Below are positions 34,204 to 43,381 of a DNA stretch of 64,000 nucleotides, piece after piece. Below the pieces are notes generated by a model. It was given only the letters and a program-made list of their open reading frames with translations. It was not told where the DNA came from and ran no database searches. This stretch comes from Paenibacillus gyeongsangnamensis (lineage in GTDB: Bacteria > Bacillota > Bacilli > Paenibacillales > NBRC-103111). The stretch covers positions 62,001 through 126,000 of the forward strand of contig NZ_JAQAGZ010000002.1 of the NCBI RefSeq assembly GCF_027533625.1. The letters run 5' to 3'. Numbering within the stretch: the first letter of the stretch is position 1; every line of letters begins with the position of its first letter. The translations under genes and the position numbers were made by a program.

Positions 34204-35661
34204 CTAGGCGCCGTAAGCCGATTTCAAAGCGGAACCGCCATACTGCGCTTCCAGCCGGTTCGCCGCTTCGTACCAGCCTTCCCGCCGCAGCCGCTGCACC
34301 CAATCGCTGACTGTGACGTATTTCCATGGACCGGTTTCAATCACTTTTTGCAGCGGATCGACTTTGTGTCCGACTTTGTATACGTTTATCTGCATCCACT
34401 CGCTCAAGCGGTGATCCATTTCTTTGACGACATTCGGATGTAAATGCGCGACATTATTCGTTTGATATGGATCGTTCTCCATATCAAACAGAGAAATTTC
34501 CGGAAAATCGTAAAGTCCGGTATGGTAAGTGCGGACAAAGTACCATTTGCTGTCACGCACCGCGCGTTGGCAAACGTAAAGCGCATGATCCATAACGAGA
34601 TATTCCCGGCCTTCCCACTGTTCTGATTTCAATGCCGGCAAGAACGAGGCTCCGTCCCAACCGGAGGGAACAGGAAGACCGACCATGTCGGTAATCGTGG
34701 CGATGACATCTACATTGTAAACGAATCCGTCTATAACTTGTCCGGGTTTGGTTACGCCCGGTGCCTTGATAATGAGCGGGATGTGATGTACAGATTCGGT
34801 CGCATTGGCGTGCTCCATGTAAATCCCGTGTTCTCCCATCGATTCGGCGTGATCCGCGCTAATGATAAAGCAGACCTCGTCCCGAATGCCGAGCTCTTCC
34901 AAAGTTTGCAGAATCTCGCCGATAGCCTTGTCCATATAGCTAATGCCGCCGTCATATCCGTTGATCAGATGGGCAACATCGCCTCGGTTCCGGATCTGTT
35001 CCGGCATCGTTACCGGAATCCGGCTTGCCGTCTGCAGGAAAGTCGCGGAACGCGGGAAACTATCCTTCTGATGTTTTCGAACCGTCTCCTCGTCGGGAAA
35101 CGCCTTGAGCGGAGCACCACTCCACTGGTCGGCATATTCTTGCGGATATGTGTACATCGTGTGCGGGTCCCAATACTGGATATGAAGAAAATAATTATCC
35201 TCTTTGCCGTAAGATCGCAACCACGGGATGATCGCAGCATTCACTTCGTCAGCATTTTCGTTGCCTTCCTTAAGCGAATGCGTGTGCACTTCGTTCCAGC
35301 CGGCAAAGTACCACCAGGCATGGTGTCGATCTCCAAACGAAGAGAACGTGACCGTTTTGTAGCCCGCATTGCGCAAATATCTGGTGAAGAAAGGCACGGT
35401 TTCACTGTGTCCGTCTCCATCCGGATAATCGAATTCGCAGCCGGGCCCCCAATGGGTGAGTGCACCGTGATTGACGCCGAATCGCCCGGACATAAAGCTG
35501 GCCCGCGACGGTACGCACGGCGACGAAGCGCAATAACAGGATTCGAACCGCGCCCCTTCTGCGGCTATCCGGTCAATATGGGGTGTCGTATTTCTTTCGT
35601 ACCCGTAGCAGCCCATATGGTCCGGCCGCAGCGAATCGATATCGAGGTATATGATTCTCAC
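34204..35661 (-). CDS. Cys-type sulfatase (sulfuric ester hydrolase)
   Basis: 485 residues. The first metal site DIDSLRPDH lies at residues 7-15. The modification motif C49-V-P-S-R is the C-x-P-S-R signature in which Cys49 becomes formylglycine. A second metal site SADHAESMGEHGIY lies near residue 280. The start is a GTG at 35661 nine bases after GGAGG. No signal peptide is present, so it would act on an imported sulfate ester in the cytoplasm. It heads the transporter operon, and the FGE at 27806 supplies its cofactor. Confidence 0.92.
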   Translation of the reverse strand: MRIIYLDIDSLRPDHMGCYGYERNTTPHIDRIAAEGARFESCYCASSPCVPSRASFMSGRFGVNHGALTHWGPGCEFDYPDGDGHSETVPFFTRYLRNAGYKTVTFSSFGDRHHAWWYFAGWNEVHTHSLKEGNENADEVNAAIIPWLRSYGKEDNYFLHIQYWDPHTMYTYPQEYADQWSGAPLKAFPDEETVRKHQKDSFPRSATFLQTASRIPVTMPEQIRNRGDVAHLINGYDGGISYMDKAIGEILQTLEELGIRDEVCFIISADHAESMGEHGIYMEHANATESVHHIPLIIKAPGVTKPGQVIDGFVYNVDVIATITDMVGLPVPSGWDGASFLPALKSEQWEGREYLVMDHALYVCQRAVRDSKWYFVRTYHTGLYDFPEISLFDMENDPYQTNNVAHLHPNVVKEMDHRLSEWMQINVYKVGHKVDPLQKVIETGPWKYVTVSDWVQRLRREGWYEAANRLEAQYGGSALKSAYGA

Positions 35662-35683
35662 TCAAAACAGCCTCCTCTAACAT

Positions 35684-35697
35684 TGTTAGCGTTTTCT
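35684..35697. promoter_or_regulatory. Candidate cre (CcpA) site before the sulfatase operon
   Basis: TGTTAGCGTTTTCT matches the catabolite-responsive element consensus TGWNANCGNTNWCA at all fixed positions but the last. It lies 23 bp upstream of the sulfatase start, where CcpA binding could block transcription. Only one site was seen. Confidence 0.4.
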
Positions 35698-36041
35698 GAT
35701 TGCGTTTTCATTATATCGCCCTTCTCGCAACAGAATAAGTTTGAAGTTTTTTCATACTTTTTCGTTCTAGATCTGATGCAAACATTACCCGCCTGGTAAT
35801 ATTCATCCGTCGAATCCGAGAAGAATTCTTCGGGCAAATCGTCTTGTATGTCTACCAACACGGAGAAAAAACATTCGGGTTTCACTGCGAATGGCCGGAA
35901 TGTAAAGCAGTTATCGCAGATTTTTCTATGATGACTGCTTTTTTTCGATAAGTTGAATAGGACGTATATCGTATCTAATAAAATACAATAAGGAGCAATC
36001 CCAACAGAGGCGTTGGAGAAAAGATCAAGGGGATGAAACTT
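35698..36041. other. Divergent intergenic region, sulfatase and esterase promoters
   Basis: The palindrome GAAGAATTCTTC sits near 35819-35830 within CCGAGAAGAATTCTTCGG. Near the esterase start TTGAAT (35953) and TAATAAAAT (35975-35983) could serve as promoter boxes. A minus-strand frame at 35658-36050 overlaps the sulfatase start and is not protein-like. Confidence 0.4.
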
Positions 36042-36998
36042 ATGGTTCAACCGTATGATATGCCGTTAGATGAGCTGCGAATCTACCGGCCGCTATTGAC
36101 CCGTCAGGCTGATTTCGCCGAATTTTGGATAATGACCAAAGCTTACATGGATCAGGAACCTTACGAAATCGAAATTCGACCGGTATATTATCCTGTTGAA
36201 GGAGTACGGGTATATGATCTGTCTTACCGGGGATATAACGGGGCCCGTATTCGATGTTGGTATGCCGTGCCTGATCGTCCTGGACCTCATCCGGGGATCG
36301 TGATGCACCATAAGTACAATTTTTATGACTTTACCGGCGATATACACGATGTCGTCAATATGGCATTGCACGGGTATTGTGTTCTTGGCATGTATGTACG
36401 CGCCCAAGTGAGAAGCGAGGACAACAGTATATCACCTAGTGGTCACGCGCAAGGATGGATGAGCCAAGGCATTCTGCACAAGGAGACGTATTATTATCGC
36501 GGTGTTTATATGGATGCCGTTCGCGCGGTTGAAATATTGGCCGGGCGCAAGGAAGTGGACGCCAGCCGTATCGGCGTTGTCGGCGGTAGTCAAGGCGCCG
36601 CATTGGGGTTGGTTTCCGCTGCCTTGACAAATATTCCGAAAGTCGTCGTTGCGGAGTATCCGTATCTTAGTGATTTCCCCCGCGCCATCAATATGGCGCA
36701 AACCGGATATTATTTAGAACTGAATGAGTACTTACGCCATGATCCCTATGCGGAAGAACCGTCGATGAATACACTTACATACTACGATGTGATGAACTTT
36801 GCGCCTTGGGTTAAATGTCCGGTGCTTATGTCCATAGGATTAATCGATACGATTACACCGCCGTCGACCGTGTTTGCCGTGTACAATCATCTGCAAACGG
36901 AAAAGGAAATATGTGTTTACCGGTTTTTCGGTCATGAGTATATCCCCGACTTTGTGACAAAAGAGCTGCAGTTTCTACGGCAAAATCTGCTTTTGTAG
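36042..36998 (+). CDS. Acetyl esterase of the CE7 type (AXE1/cephalosporin-C deacetylase-like)
   Basis: About 318 residues, alpha/beta hydrolase. The nucleophile elbow GGSQGAAL lies near residue 186, the acid in GLIDTITPPS near 270 and the His in FFGHEY near 300, the spacing of CE7 enzymes. The oxyanion motif reads YVRAQV where CE7 enzymes normally have RGQ. The ATG at 36042 is preferred over 36033 since AAGGGG then stands nine bases upstream. The protein has no signal peptide. It probably deacetylates imported acetylated sugars and stands alone before the ger genes. Confidence 0.82.
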   Translation: MVQPYDMPLDELRIYRPLLTRQADFAEFWIMTKAYMDQEPYEIEIRPVYYPVEGVRVYDLSYRGYNGARIRCWYAVPDRPGPHPGIVMHHKYNFYDFTGDIHDVVNMALHGYCVLGMYVRAQVRSEDNSISPSGHAQGWMSQGILHKETYYYRGVYMDAVRAVEILAGRKEVDASRIGVVGGSQGAALGLVSAALTNIPKVVVAEYPYLSDFPRAINMAQTGYYLELNEYLRHDPYAEEPSMNTLTYYDVMNFAPWVKCPVLMSIGLIDTITPPSTVFAVYNHLQTEKEICVYRFFGHEYIPDFVTKELQFLRQNLLL

Positions 36999-37017
36999 CT
37001 GTCATTGAATTGGATTC

Positions 37018-37059
37018 CTCCGAAATTGGAAAGATAAATTCAGTCCCAATTTTGGAGGT
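37018..37059 (+). terminator. Terminator-like hairpin that includes the gerA ribosome binding site
   Basis: CCTCCGAAATTGG at 37018 and CCAATTTTGGAGG at 37047 pair over 13 bases with one G-U wobble and a 16-base loop. TTTTT follows. The GGAGG in the right arm is also the only good ribosome binding site for the gerA start at 37066. It can therefore end the esterase transcript or hide the gerA site. Confidence 0.65.
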
Positions 37060-37065
37060 TTTTGC

Positions 37066-38637
37066 ATGTTTCGGTTTCTGCCAAAAAAACAAAATCCACC
37101 TGCATTTCAGAAAAAGCTCGCTGCTATGGTGCCGGCAAATGAACCCAATGAAGAATTGACAACGGATCTCGGGCAAAATGAACAAATGCTGCGAAGGATC
37201 TTTCAAAACTGTTATGATGTGGTGTTTCATTCCTTTCGCCTCCAAGGTGACATTCAGATTCTGATCGTATATGTTAGCGGTCTGATGGACTACAAACATT
37301 TGGACGAAGTGTTCTTAAGACCCATCATCTTTCATGGAATGCCGAAGCATATGGATGAATTCGGTAAGGTGCTGGAAGAACAGTTAATTGCTGTCGGGCG
37401 TACGAAAGTAACTAAGAATGTAGGAGACATAGTAAAGCAAGTTTTGAGCGGGAATGTCGCCATTCTGGGAGATGGAGACAACAAGGCTCTGCTCGCGGGC
37501 ATAGTTGGATGGGAAAAACGCGGCATAGAAGAACCTGCCTCCGAACCCGTCGTTCGCGGACCAAGAGAAGGCTTTATCGAAAATATTCTGACTAATATTA
37601 GTATGATACGGAGAAGGCTGCAAACTCCACGTTTAAAAACGGAAATCTTCACCATCGGTGAACTGTCTCAAACCGAAGTGGTGATTGCCTATATTGAGGG
37701 AGTAGCCAGAGAATCGATTGTGGAAGAGGTCCGGAAGAGAGTCGGCCGCATTCAAGTTGACGGTATCTTGGAATCCGCATACATTGAGGAATTTATAGAG
37801 GATAGTCCGTCATCCCCTTTCCCGCAAATCATCAATACGGAACGTCCAGATGTGGTCGCTGGTCAACTATTGGAAGGAAGGGTGGCGATTCTGGTCGACG
37901 GCACTCCGAATACGCTGATTGTCCCAGTCTCCTTCTGGTCGGCCATGCAGACTAGTGAAGATTACTATGAACGCTTTTTAGTCGCCTCCTTGATCCGTTG
38001 GCTTCGTTATCTTTACCTGATTATCGCGCTGTTTTTTCCCTCCTTATATGTGGCGATTACCACATATCATCAGGAAATGATTCCGACCAGTTTATTGTTG
38101 ACCATTACGGCCGCAAGGGAAAGAAGCCCGTTTCCTGCGTTGATTGAAGCGCTGATGATGGAAGTTACGTTTGAAGCGCTGCGGGAAGCGGGCCTTCGCT
38201 TACCCAAGCCCATAGGCCAAACGCTTAGCATTGTCGGCGTATTGGTGATAGGAGAAGCCGCCGTATCGGCCGGCATCGTATCGGCGCCGATGGTCATTAT
38301 TGTAGCGCTGACGGGTATCGCGTCGTTCACGATACCTCGGTACAATTTCGGATTTGCGATACGCTTGCTCCGTTTCCCTATTATATTGCTTGCGGGCACA
38401 TTCGGCCTATATGGAGTAGCGCTTGCTTGCATGACCATTTTATTTCATATTACCAGTCTTCGTTCGTTCGGACTCCCTTATTTCTCTCCCGTAGCTCCGC
38501 TTATTCCGGACGAATTAAAGGACGTCGTCATACGCGCGCCTTGGTACAAAATGATTTTGCGTCCGCAATTCGTTTCATCCAAGAACCTAAAGCGCGTGCC
38601 GCCGGGCCAGAAACCAGGATCGAAGCAAGGAAAATAA
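37066..38637 (+). CDS. Spore germination receptor subunit GerA family (GerXA)
   Basis: 523 residues, the usual length. A soluble N-terminal part (residues ~25-285, with DLGQNEQMLRRIF and VIAYIEGVA) is followed by five or more membrane helices from residue ~305, including ERFLVASLIRWLRYLYL and FPALIEALMMEVTFEALREAG, both highly conserved in GerAA/GerKA proteins. It is an inner-spore-membrane nutrient receptor subunit. The gene is followed 30 bp later by the GerC gene. The start ATG lies behind GGAGG within a hairpin. Confidence 0.93.
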   Translation: MFRFLPKKQNPPAFQKKLAAMVPANEPNEELTTDLGQNEQMLRRIFQNCYDVVFHSFRLQGDIQILIVYVSGLMDYKHLDEVFLRPIIFHGMPKHMDEFGKVLEEQLIAVGRTKVTKNVGDIVKQVLSGNVAILGDGDNKALLAGIVGWEKRGIEEPASEPVVRGPREGFIENILTNISMIRRRLQTPRLKTEIFTIGELSQTEVVIAYIEGVARESIVEEVRKRVGRIQVDGILESAYIEEFIEDSPSSPFPQIINTERPDVVAGQLLEGRVAILVDGTPNTLIVPVSFWSAMQTSEDYYERFLVASLIRWLRYLYLIIALFFPSLYVAITTYHQEMIPTSLLLTITAARERSPFPALIEALMMEVTFEALREAGLRLPKPIGQTLSIVGVLVIGEAAVSAGIVSAPMVIIVALTGIASFTIPRYNFGFAIRLLRFPIILLAGTFGLYGVALACMTILFHITSLRSFGLPYFSPVAPLIPDELKDVVIRAPWYKMILRPQFVSSKNLKRVPPGQKPGSKQGK

Positions 38638-38667
38638 AGAGAGGGTTAACCAGAAAGGAATGAAAAC

Positions 38668-39876
38668 GTGCCGAGCCGATGGTTGTTAAGCTTACTCATT
38701 GGAGTTCTCTCGTTGACGACGGCGGGTTGTTGGGATCGAACGGAAATCAATGACTTAGCGATCACGCTTGCTAGCGGAATAGATGCCATGCCAGACGGGA
38801 AAGTCAAAGGAACCTTTCAGTTAGCCCTGCCGTCGGGCTTTGTACAGCCCCAGACTGGCGGTGGCGGCGGCGGCGGTGGCGGCGGTGGCGGCGGCGGTGG
38901 CGGCCAACCCTTTATGCTCGAAACAGCAGTTGGGGGCAATCTTACGGATACCACAGAAACTTTTCAGCAAAAGCTGTCGCGGAAAGTGTTTGTAGCGCAG
39001 CGGCGCGTTGTTATCATCGGTGAGGAATTGGCCCGAAGGGGACTCAGACAGATTTTCGACTTTTATGGACGCGACCCACAATCCAGAATGAGAACCTTCG
39101 TCCTTGTCGCTAAGGGAAACACGGCCACGAATATTTTGCACACGCCCTACCCTCTTGAGAAGGAGCCGGCTGAAGCCCTGCGCGAGCTTGTAAAATCGGG
39201 AGTCTCTCTAAAGATTGATATGAAGACGGTGCTTCAAGCGCTGGCTACCGAACAATCGTTAGTGCTCCCGGCCATTGAAAACGTAAAGCAGGATGAGAGC
39301 CCAAAGAACACGTTCAGGCTCGGCGGCGCCGGTATTTTTCATCAAGACAAACTGATCGGCTGGATGGATGACGCCCATGCTCGCGGACTCATCTGGCTGC
39401 GGGGGGAAGCCCAAGAGGCGAAGATTACGGTCCGTGTACCGCGCAGCCATGGTCTCCTCAGTGCTGGAGTGATACGGTCCAAAGTGAGAATTGAAGCCAA
39501 AAAAAAAGGGGGACAAATTGTAATTTATGTAACCGCTCAGTCTGAGGATGACATTTTGGAAAACAATAGTACATTGGATCTTTCAAAACTAGAAAATATC
39601 AAAGTGGCGGAGCGTCTGTTATCGGACGATTTGAACAAACGAATCGAATCTACATTACACCTGCTCCAACACCGTTACCGCGCCGATGTGATCGGATTCG
39701 GAAAAGTCATTGACCGTACTTATCCGAATGATTGGAAACGGATGAAGACAAACTGGGATAATCAAGGGTTTCCCGAATTGAAAGTCGTGGTTAATGGGGA
39801 AGTCAAGGTTCGCCGGATTGGAATGAACGAGCGGTCGTTGACGTCGCCGGGTGAAACACCAATCATTGAAGAGTAA
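38668..39876 (+). CDS. Spore germination receptor lipoprotein GerC family (GerXC)
   Basis: 402 residues from a GTG behind AAAGGA. Lipobox TAGC (Cys near residue 21) is followed by WDRTEINDLAI, the family start. Domain order is the GerC N-terminal domain then the C-terminal domain (EKVIDRTYPNDWKRMK-like end). An insert of sixteen consecutive Gly codons (GGC/GGT) follows QPQT at residue ~64, which is unusual for the family. It forms the receptor with the GerA and GerB subunits. Confidence 0.92.
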   Translation: MPSRWLLSLLIGVLSLTTAGCWDRTEINDLAITLASGIDAMPDGKVKGTFQLALPSGFVQPQTGGGGGGGGGGGGGGGGQPFMLETAVGGNLTDTTETFQQKLSRKVFVAQRRVVIIGEELARRGLRQIFDFYGRDPQSRMRTFVLVAKGNTATNILHTPYPLEKEPAEALRELVKSGVSLKIDMKTVLQALATEQSLVLPAIENVKQDESPKNTFRLGGAGIFHQDKLIGWMDDAHARGLIWLRGEAQEAKITVRVPRSHGLLSAGVIRSKVRIEAKKKGGQIVIYVTAQSEDDILENNSTLDLSKLENIKVAERLLSDDLNKRIESTLHLLQHRYRADVIGFGKVIDRTYPNDWKRMKTNWDNQGFPELKVVVNGEVKVRRIGMNERSLTSPGETPIIEE

Positions 39877-39886
39877 GGAAGAGAGG

Positions 39887-40117
39887 CTACAACAACCGAT
39901 GCTCTAACCAAATCGTGAAAGGTCTAAAGATGGAAGTAATCCCTTTGGTCGGATTGGGCAAATGAAGATGGTAAACCAGATCGATTACATATGTGGTTCC
40001 CAGGAGGAGGAGGATGGAATATATAATGAGCTCTTTATAATTCCTTCCCCGAATCATTTGGGGAATTTCTTTCATCATGACGAAGATGATGATCAACAGA
40101 ATGAAGAAGAACTTCAT
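39887..40117 (-). CDS. Small membrane protein beside gerB (76 aa)
   Basis: 76 residues with helices near residues 2-18 and 30-50 and a basic tail. It lies three bases after the GerB-type gene on the same strand, so it is probably its operon partner. Small membrane proteins (GerD/GerX-type D subunits) often accompany Ger receptors and modulate them. The family cannot be told from sequence alone. Confidence 0.6.
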   Translation of the reverse strand: MKFFFILLIIIFVMMKEIPQMIRGRNYKELIIYSILLLLGTTYVIDLVYHLHLPNPTKGITSIFRPFTIWLEHRLL

Positions 40118-40120
40118 AGC

Positions 40121-41233
40121 TCATCCCCTGTTTTCTTTTTTTAGGAGCCGACGGAACCACTCGCCCAGTGCCAACAGGAATGTGCAACCAACCGTCACAA
40201 AAAGGACGGAAGGAGGAAATACCATCCTGGAGAATTCTTTGAGTTCTATGATGTTCTCCCAGGAGCTAAGGGATAGGGCGGTCAGCAGGAGTCCCGTCGG
40301 CAGCACCAGCGGCCGATAGGATTTGAGCTTAAAGCTCTGCGCGATCCCGAGTACCCCCGTAAAATAATAAATGCTGAATTTCATAACCATTCCTGTAATC
40401 CAAATAGTAATAAAGATCGGGTCAATCCGCTCCAAAAATTCGGCAGGCTCCACGTATTTAACGAGATTAAAGAATGGAAAGTTCAAACGGCCTAGAAGTT
40501 CAGGACCGAGAACGCCAATTCCGCTCACGACGACCAACGTCAAAATAAGAGTTAAGATGGTCATGGCCAAAAAATTCATTTTCAACGATTTTTCGGGTTT
40601 ATCCATGTAGGGCGCAAACATCATAATAATTGCGCACTCGCTCATCCAACTGCCCGGCGCCAAGGCTCCCATGAATACTTCACTCCACGTAGTTTTTTGC
40701 AGGATGGGCTGCAGATTCTCTAATTTCATATCCTTTGTGATAAAAGCGATGACAAAAAAGAGCGCAGAAAACCCGATCCAAGCAACTACGCTGTTAGACC
40801 TGCCCAATACCTCGAGACCCAGATACAGCCCATAGGCCGAGAGAAGCGTAAAGGTGGCAATCACTACCTCTATCGGCGTTTTCGGCAGGACAAAAGTAAT
40901 CATGAAGTCGCTGAATTCACGCTGCACAAAATAACCCACATAAAGAAAATACAGCGCATAGATAAGCCCCATGGCTTTTCCAAACCATTTTCCGAGAATT
41001 TTCTCACTGAACTGCACGACGGTTTCGCTCGGATATTTTCGGGTTAATATGGACGCCAAATAAGCGACTCCAAAGCCCATGCATCCCGCGAGAATGGTGG
41101 AAATCCAAGCGTCGTTTTTGCTGTACTTGGAGGTGATCCCCGGAACAAAGAGAATCGCTGTAGGCATAATGGTATACACGAGCAAAAACGCCGTCTGCAA
41201 ACCGGATATTTTGATTTGATCCGTTCCTTTCAA
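40121..41233 (-). CDS. Spore germination permease GerB family (GerXB)
   Basis: 370 residues with about ten membrane helices, related to the amino acid-polyamine transporters (MPTAILFVPGITSKYSKNDAW at the start, ERIDPIFITIWITGMVMKFS). It is the ligand-binding subunit of a Ger receptor. The start appears to be a TTG at 41233. It is convergent to gerA-gerC instead of lying between or after them in the same transcript, so the receptor is encoded by two opposed units. Confidence 0.92.
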   Translation of the reverse strand: MKGTDQIKISGLQTAFLLVYTIMPTAILFVPGITSKYSKNDAWISTILAGCMGFGVAYLASILTRKYPSETVVQFSEKILGKWFGKAMGLIYALYFLYVGYFVQREFSDFMITFVLPKTPIEVVIATFTLLSAYGLYLGLEVLGRSNSVVAWIGFSALFFVIAFITKDMKLENLQPILQKTTWSEVFMGALAPGSWMSECAIIMMFAPYMDKPEKSLKMNFLAMTILTLILTLVVVSGIGVLGPELLGRLNFPFFNLVKYVEPAEFLERIDPIFITIWITGMVMKFSIYYFTGVLGIAQSFKLKSYRPLVLPTGLLLTALSLSSWENIIELKEFSRMVFPPSVLFVTVGCTFLLALGEWFRRLLKKENRG

Positions 41234-41684
41234 ACCGGATTCGCCGCCCTTCCCGCCTGAAAATTAAATTCCTTAACCTTCTCGGCTGATCCCACCGACG
41301 GTTCATATAATATCCATACTAGTTAGATATTCCCTTCAGACTGAAATTTATACAAGCTTGATTATGGAATGGATATTTACCCATCAACTGTCGAATAAGT
41401 AAAGACTACTTTATGGACGAGTGAAGCTATGCACCTTTCTGTTTGGAATGGGAATCTCGACAATTTCCTTTTTACCGAACGAAAGGTGTTTTTTCTGTCA
41501 ATTAAAAGACTTATCTTCTCTGGAGCTGCATGACGCTTAGTTGAGCCTGTAATTCCAATATTGATAAATTAACTCATTTGAGTTATTATTAAGCACAGAT
41601 TGTTAACAGTATAACGTAAACTGTTAACAGAAAACAGAAATGGGGCATAAAAATGAAAGCGATTTTATTGAGGGGGACTTCTTA
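41234..41684. promoter_or_regulatory. Divergent control region between gerB and the MFS gene
   Basis: About 450 bp without a convincing gene. It contains AT-rich promoter-like DNA and, next to the MFS gene, the TGTTAACAG dyad annotated at 41601-41629. AACTCATTTGAGTT at 41572-41585 is a second palindrome. Confidence 0.5.
41601..41629. promoter_or_regulatory. Candidate GntR-type operator
   Basis: TGTTAACAG and CTGTTAACA form a perfect nine-base dyad with an eleven-base spacer, 56 bp upstream of the MFS start. The GntR/FCD regulator encoded 1.7 kb downstream on the same strand is the obvious candidate to bind it. Confidence 0.5.
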
Positions 41685-42971
41685 ATGACAACGAGCACTA
41701 AGATTGCAGCCAAGAATCCGGGGAATGCCTATTTAAAGCTGATAGGTTCGTGGGCCAGCTGGCTTTTTGACGCGCTTGACGCAAGCATTTTTGGATTTGT
41801 TTTATTGTCGATTGCCCATTCCTTTAAAGTTGGTTTGGCTGACGTCGTATCCACCGCTTCTTGGTTCCTGTTGGCTACGGGAATTGGCGGTTATTTTCTT
41901 GGAAACATTTCGGACCGAATCGGCAGAAAGAAGACCATTTTAATAAGCGTTTTCATTTATGGCGTAGGCACTTTATTATGCGGATTTTCGCACAGTCTTC
42001 TGGAGCTTAACCTTTACAGGTTTATAGTCGGCGTTGCCGTCGGTGGATTATGGTCGGCCGCTGCGGCCTTGGTTTCGGAAGTGTGGAAGCCGGAGGGCCG
42101 CGCGAAAGCGATTGCTTTCATGCAAACCGGTTGGTCGGGAGGCGGCCTGTTAGCGGCAATTTTCGCATGGGCGATATTGGATCCGAAAGATCCGGAAACT
42201 TGGAGAAATCTGTTCATATATTCAAGCATCCCCGCCCTTTTTGTTTTCGTATACGTAGCCTTGTTTGTAAAAGAATCTCCGGTATGGCTGGCTAACCTTG
42301 AATTTATCAGTCAAAAAAAGGGAGCCTCGTTGGGTGAAATATTTAAACCCGCCTATATCAAAGTCACTTTGTTGACTCTGTCCGTTGCGGTTTTTACCCT
42401 GTTGGGGTATTGGATCATGAGCACGTTTATCCCGACATACCTGCAAAATATTTTGCACGTAAGAATCGACCAGGCTCCCGTATTCCTGATATGGTTCGGA
42501 ATCGGGTCTGTCATAGGATACCTTGTTTACGGCGTTCTTGCGGACAAGATCGGCAGAAAGCTTTCTTTCGTTTTATTTTTGGTGGGTATGACGATTATTA
42601 TCCCTATCTTTACCTATACAGTTAGCCATATGCCTTTAACAAATGGCGTGTTAGATATGAACTCTACGAGCAACATTTTCATATTAGGTATCTGCTCTGC
42701 GTTTCTCGGATTCTTTTTGGGGTATAACAGCGGATTCGGCAGCTGGTTCTCGGAGCTGTTTCCGACAAGTATACGTGCAACTGCGGTCGGATTTTGCTTT
42801 AACTTCGGGCGTGTCGGCGCAATTGCGGGAATTTTCTTTGTTCCCAAGTTGATTCCGATTATCGGATTTACCATGACGATTACCCTCTCATCTTTGTCCT
42901 TCCTGCTTGCAACATGTCTCACGTTAGCTATTCGCGAAACTAAAGGCACGAAAATAACAAGCGGCAATTAA
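41685..42971 (+). CDS. MFS metabolite:H+ symporter
   Basis: 428 residues from the ATG at 41685, chosen since GAGGGGG lies nine bases upstream; the ATG at 41640 has no such site. Twelve membrane helices are predicted. The loop 2-3 motif GNISDRIGRKK and the repeat GVLADKIGRK are typical of the major facilitator group, and the sequence is closest to the aromatic acid/sialic acid-type symporters. The neighbouring D-amino-acid genes suggest a substrate such as an acyl-amino acid or organic acid, which is inference. Confidence 0.85.
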   Translation: MTTSTKIAAKNPGNAYLKLIGSWASWLFDALDASIFGFVLLSIAHSFKVGLADVVSTASWFLLATGIGGYFLGNISDRIGRKKTILISVFIYGVGTLLCGFSHSLLELNLYRFIVGVAVGGLWSAAAALVSEVWKPEGRAKAIAFMQTGWSGGGLLAAIFAWAILDPKDPETWRNLFIYSSIPALFVFVYVALFVKESPVWLANLEFISQKKGASLGEIFKPAYIKVTLLTLSVAVFTLLGYWIMSTFIPTYLQNILHVRIDQAPVFLIWFGIGSVIGYLVYGVLADKIGRKLSFVLFLVGMTIIIPIFTYTVSHMPLTNGVLDMNSTSNIFILGICSAFLGFFLGYNSGFGSWFSELFPTSIRATAVGFCFNFGRVGAIAGIFFVPKLIPIIGFTMTITLSSLSFLLATCLTLAIRETKGTKITSGN

Positions 42972-43381
42972 TATAAAAAAATGATGCATGTAAAATAGAA
43001 TAGAATGGGATTGCAAGAAATAAACAGTAACGAGTGATGCAAGTACGAGCATTGTGTTGCGGCTGGAAATGGACAAAGAAAAAGTATCATTCGGCCAAAG
43101 TTATTCCGCGGCGTACTTGACTGCCGCGCATCACGCATCACCGAGAGTATGAAAGTGGCCGCCGCCCAGGCGGAAGTAATGAATCCCTCCAGAACGACTT
43201 TTCGGTTATCTCGAGGGCGATTATTATGTTGGCGGGAAATCGTTTTTCACCACTTGCCTCAGCAGACCATTTTACGTACAATGGGACAAATGGGAATTGC
43301 ATCGGAGCCAATCTTCATTTCAAAGCCGATGCGGAATTATGAATTTCCAGAGGCTTATACGGATTTATGGAGGTATGTTTT
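42972..43381. other. Intergenic region before the GntR gene
   Basis: About 410 bp. A protein-like string including AAYLTAAHHASPRVMKVAAA can be read on the plus strand with frame breaks near 43105-43190, so a decayed gene may lie here. I cannot name it. The frame at 43149-43394 overlaps the real GntR start. Confidence 0.3.

Noticed and set aside
34738..35799. Long plus-strand frame opposite the sulfatase (353 aa)
   Set aside because: It is antisense to a gene with complete catalytic motifs and has no family features or ribosome binding site.
35658..36050. 130-residue minus-strand frame between sulfatase and esterase
   Set aside because: It overlaps the sulfatase start and the divergent promoters and is not protein-like.
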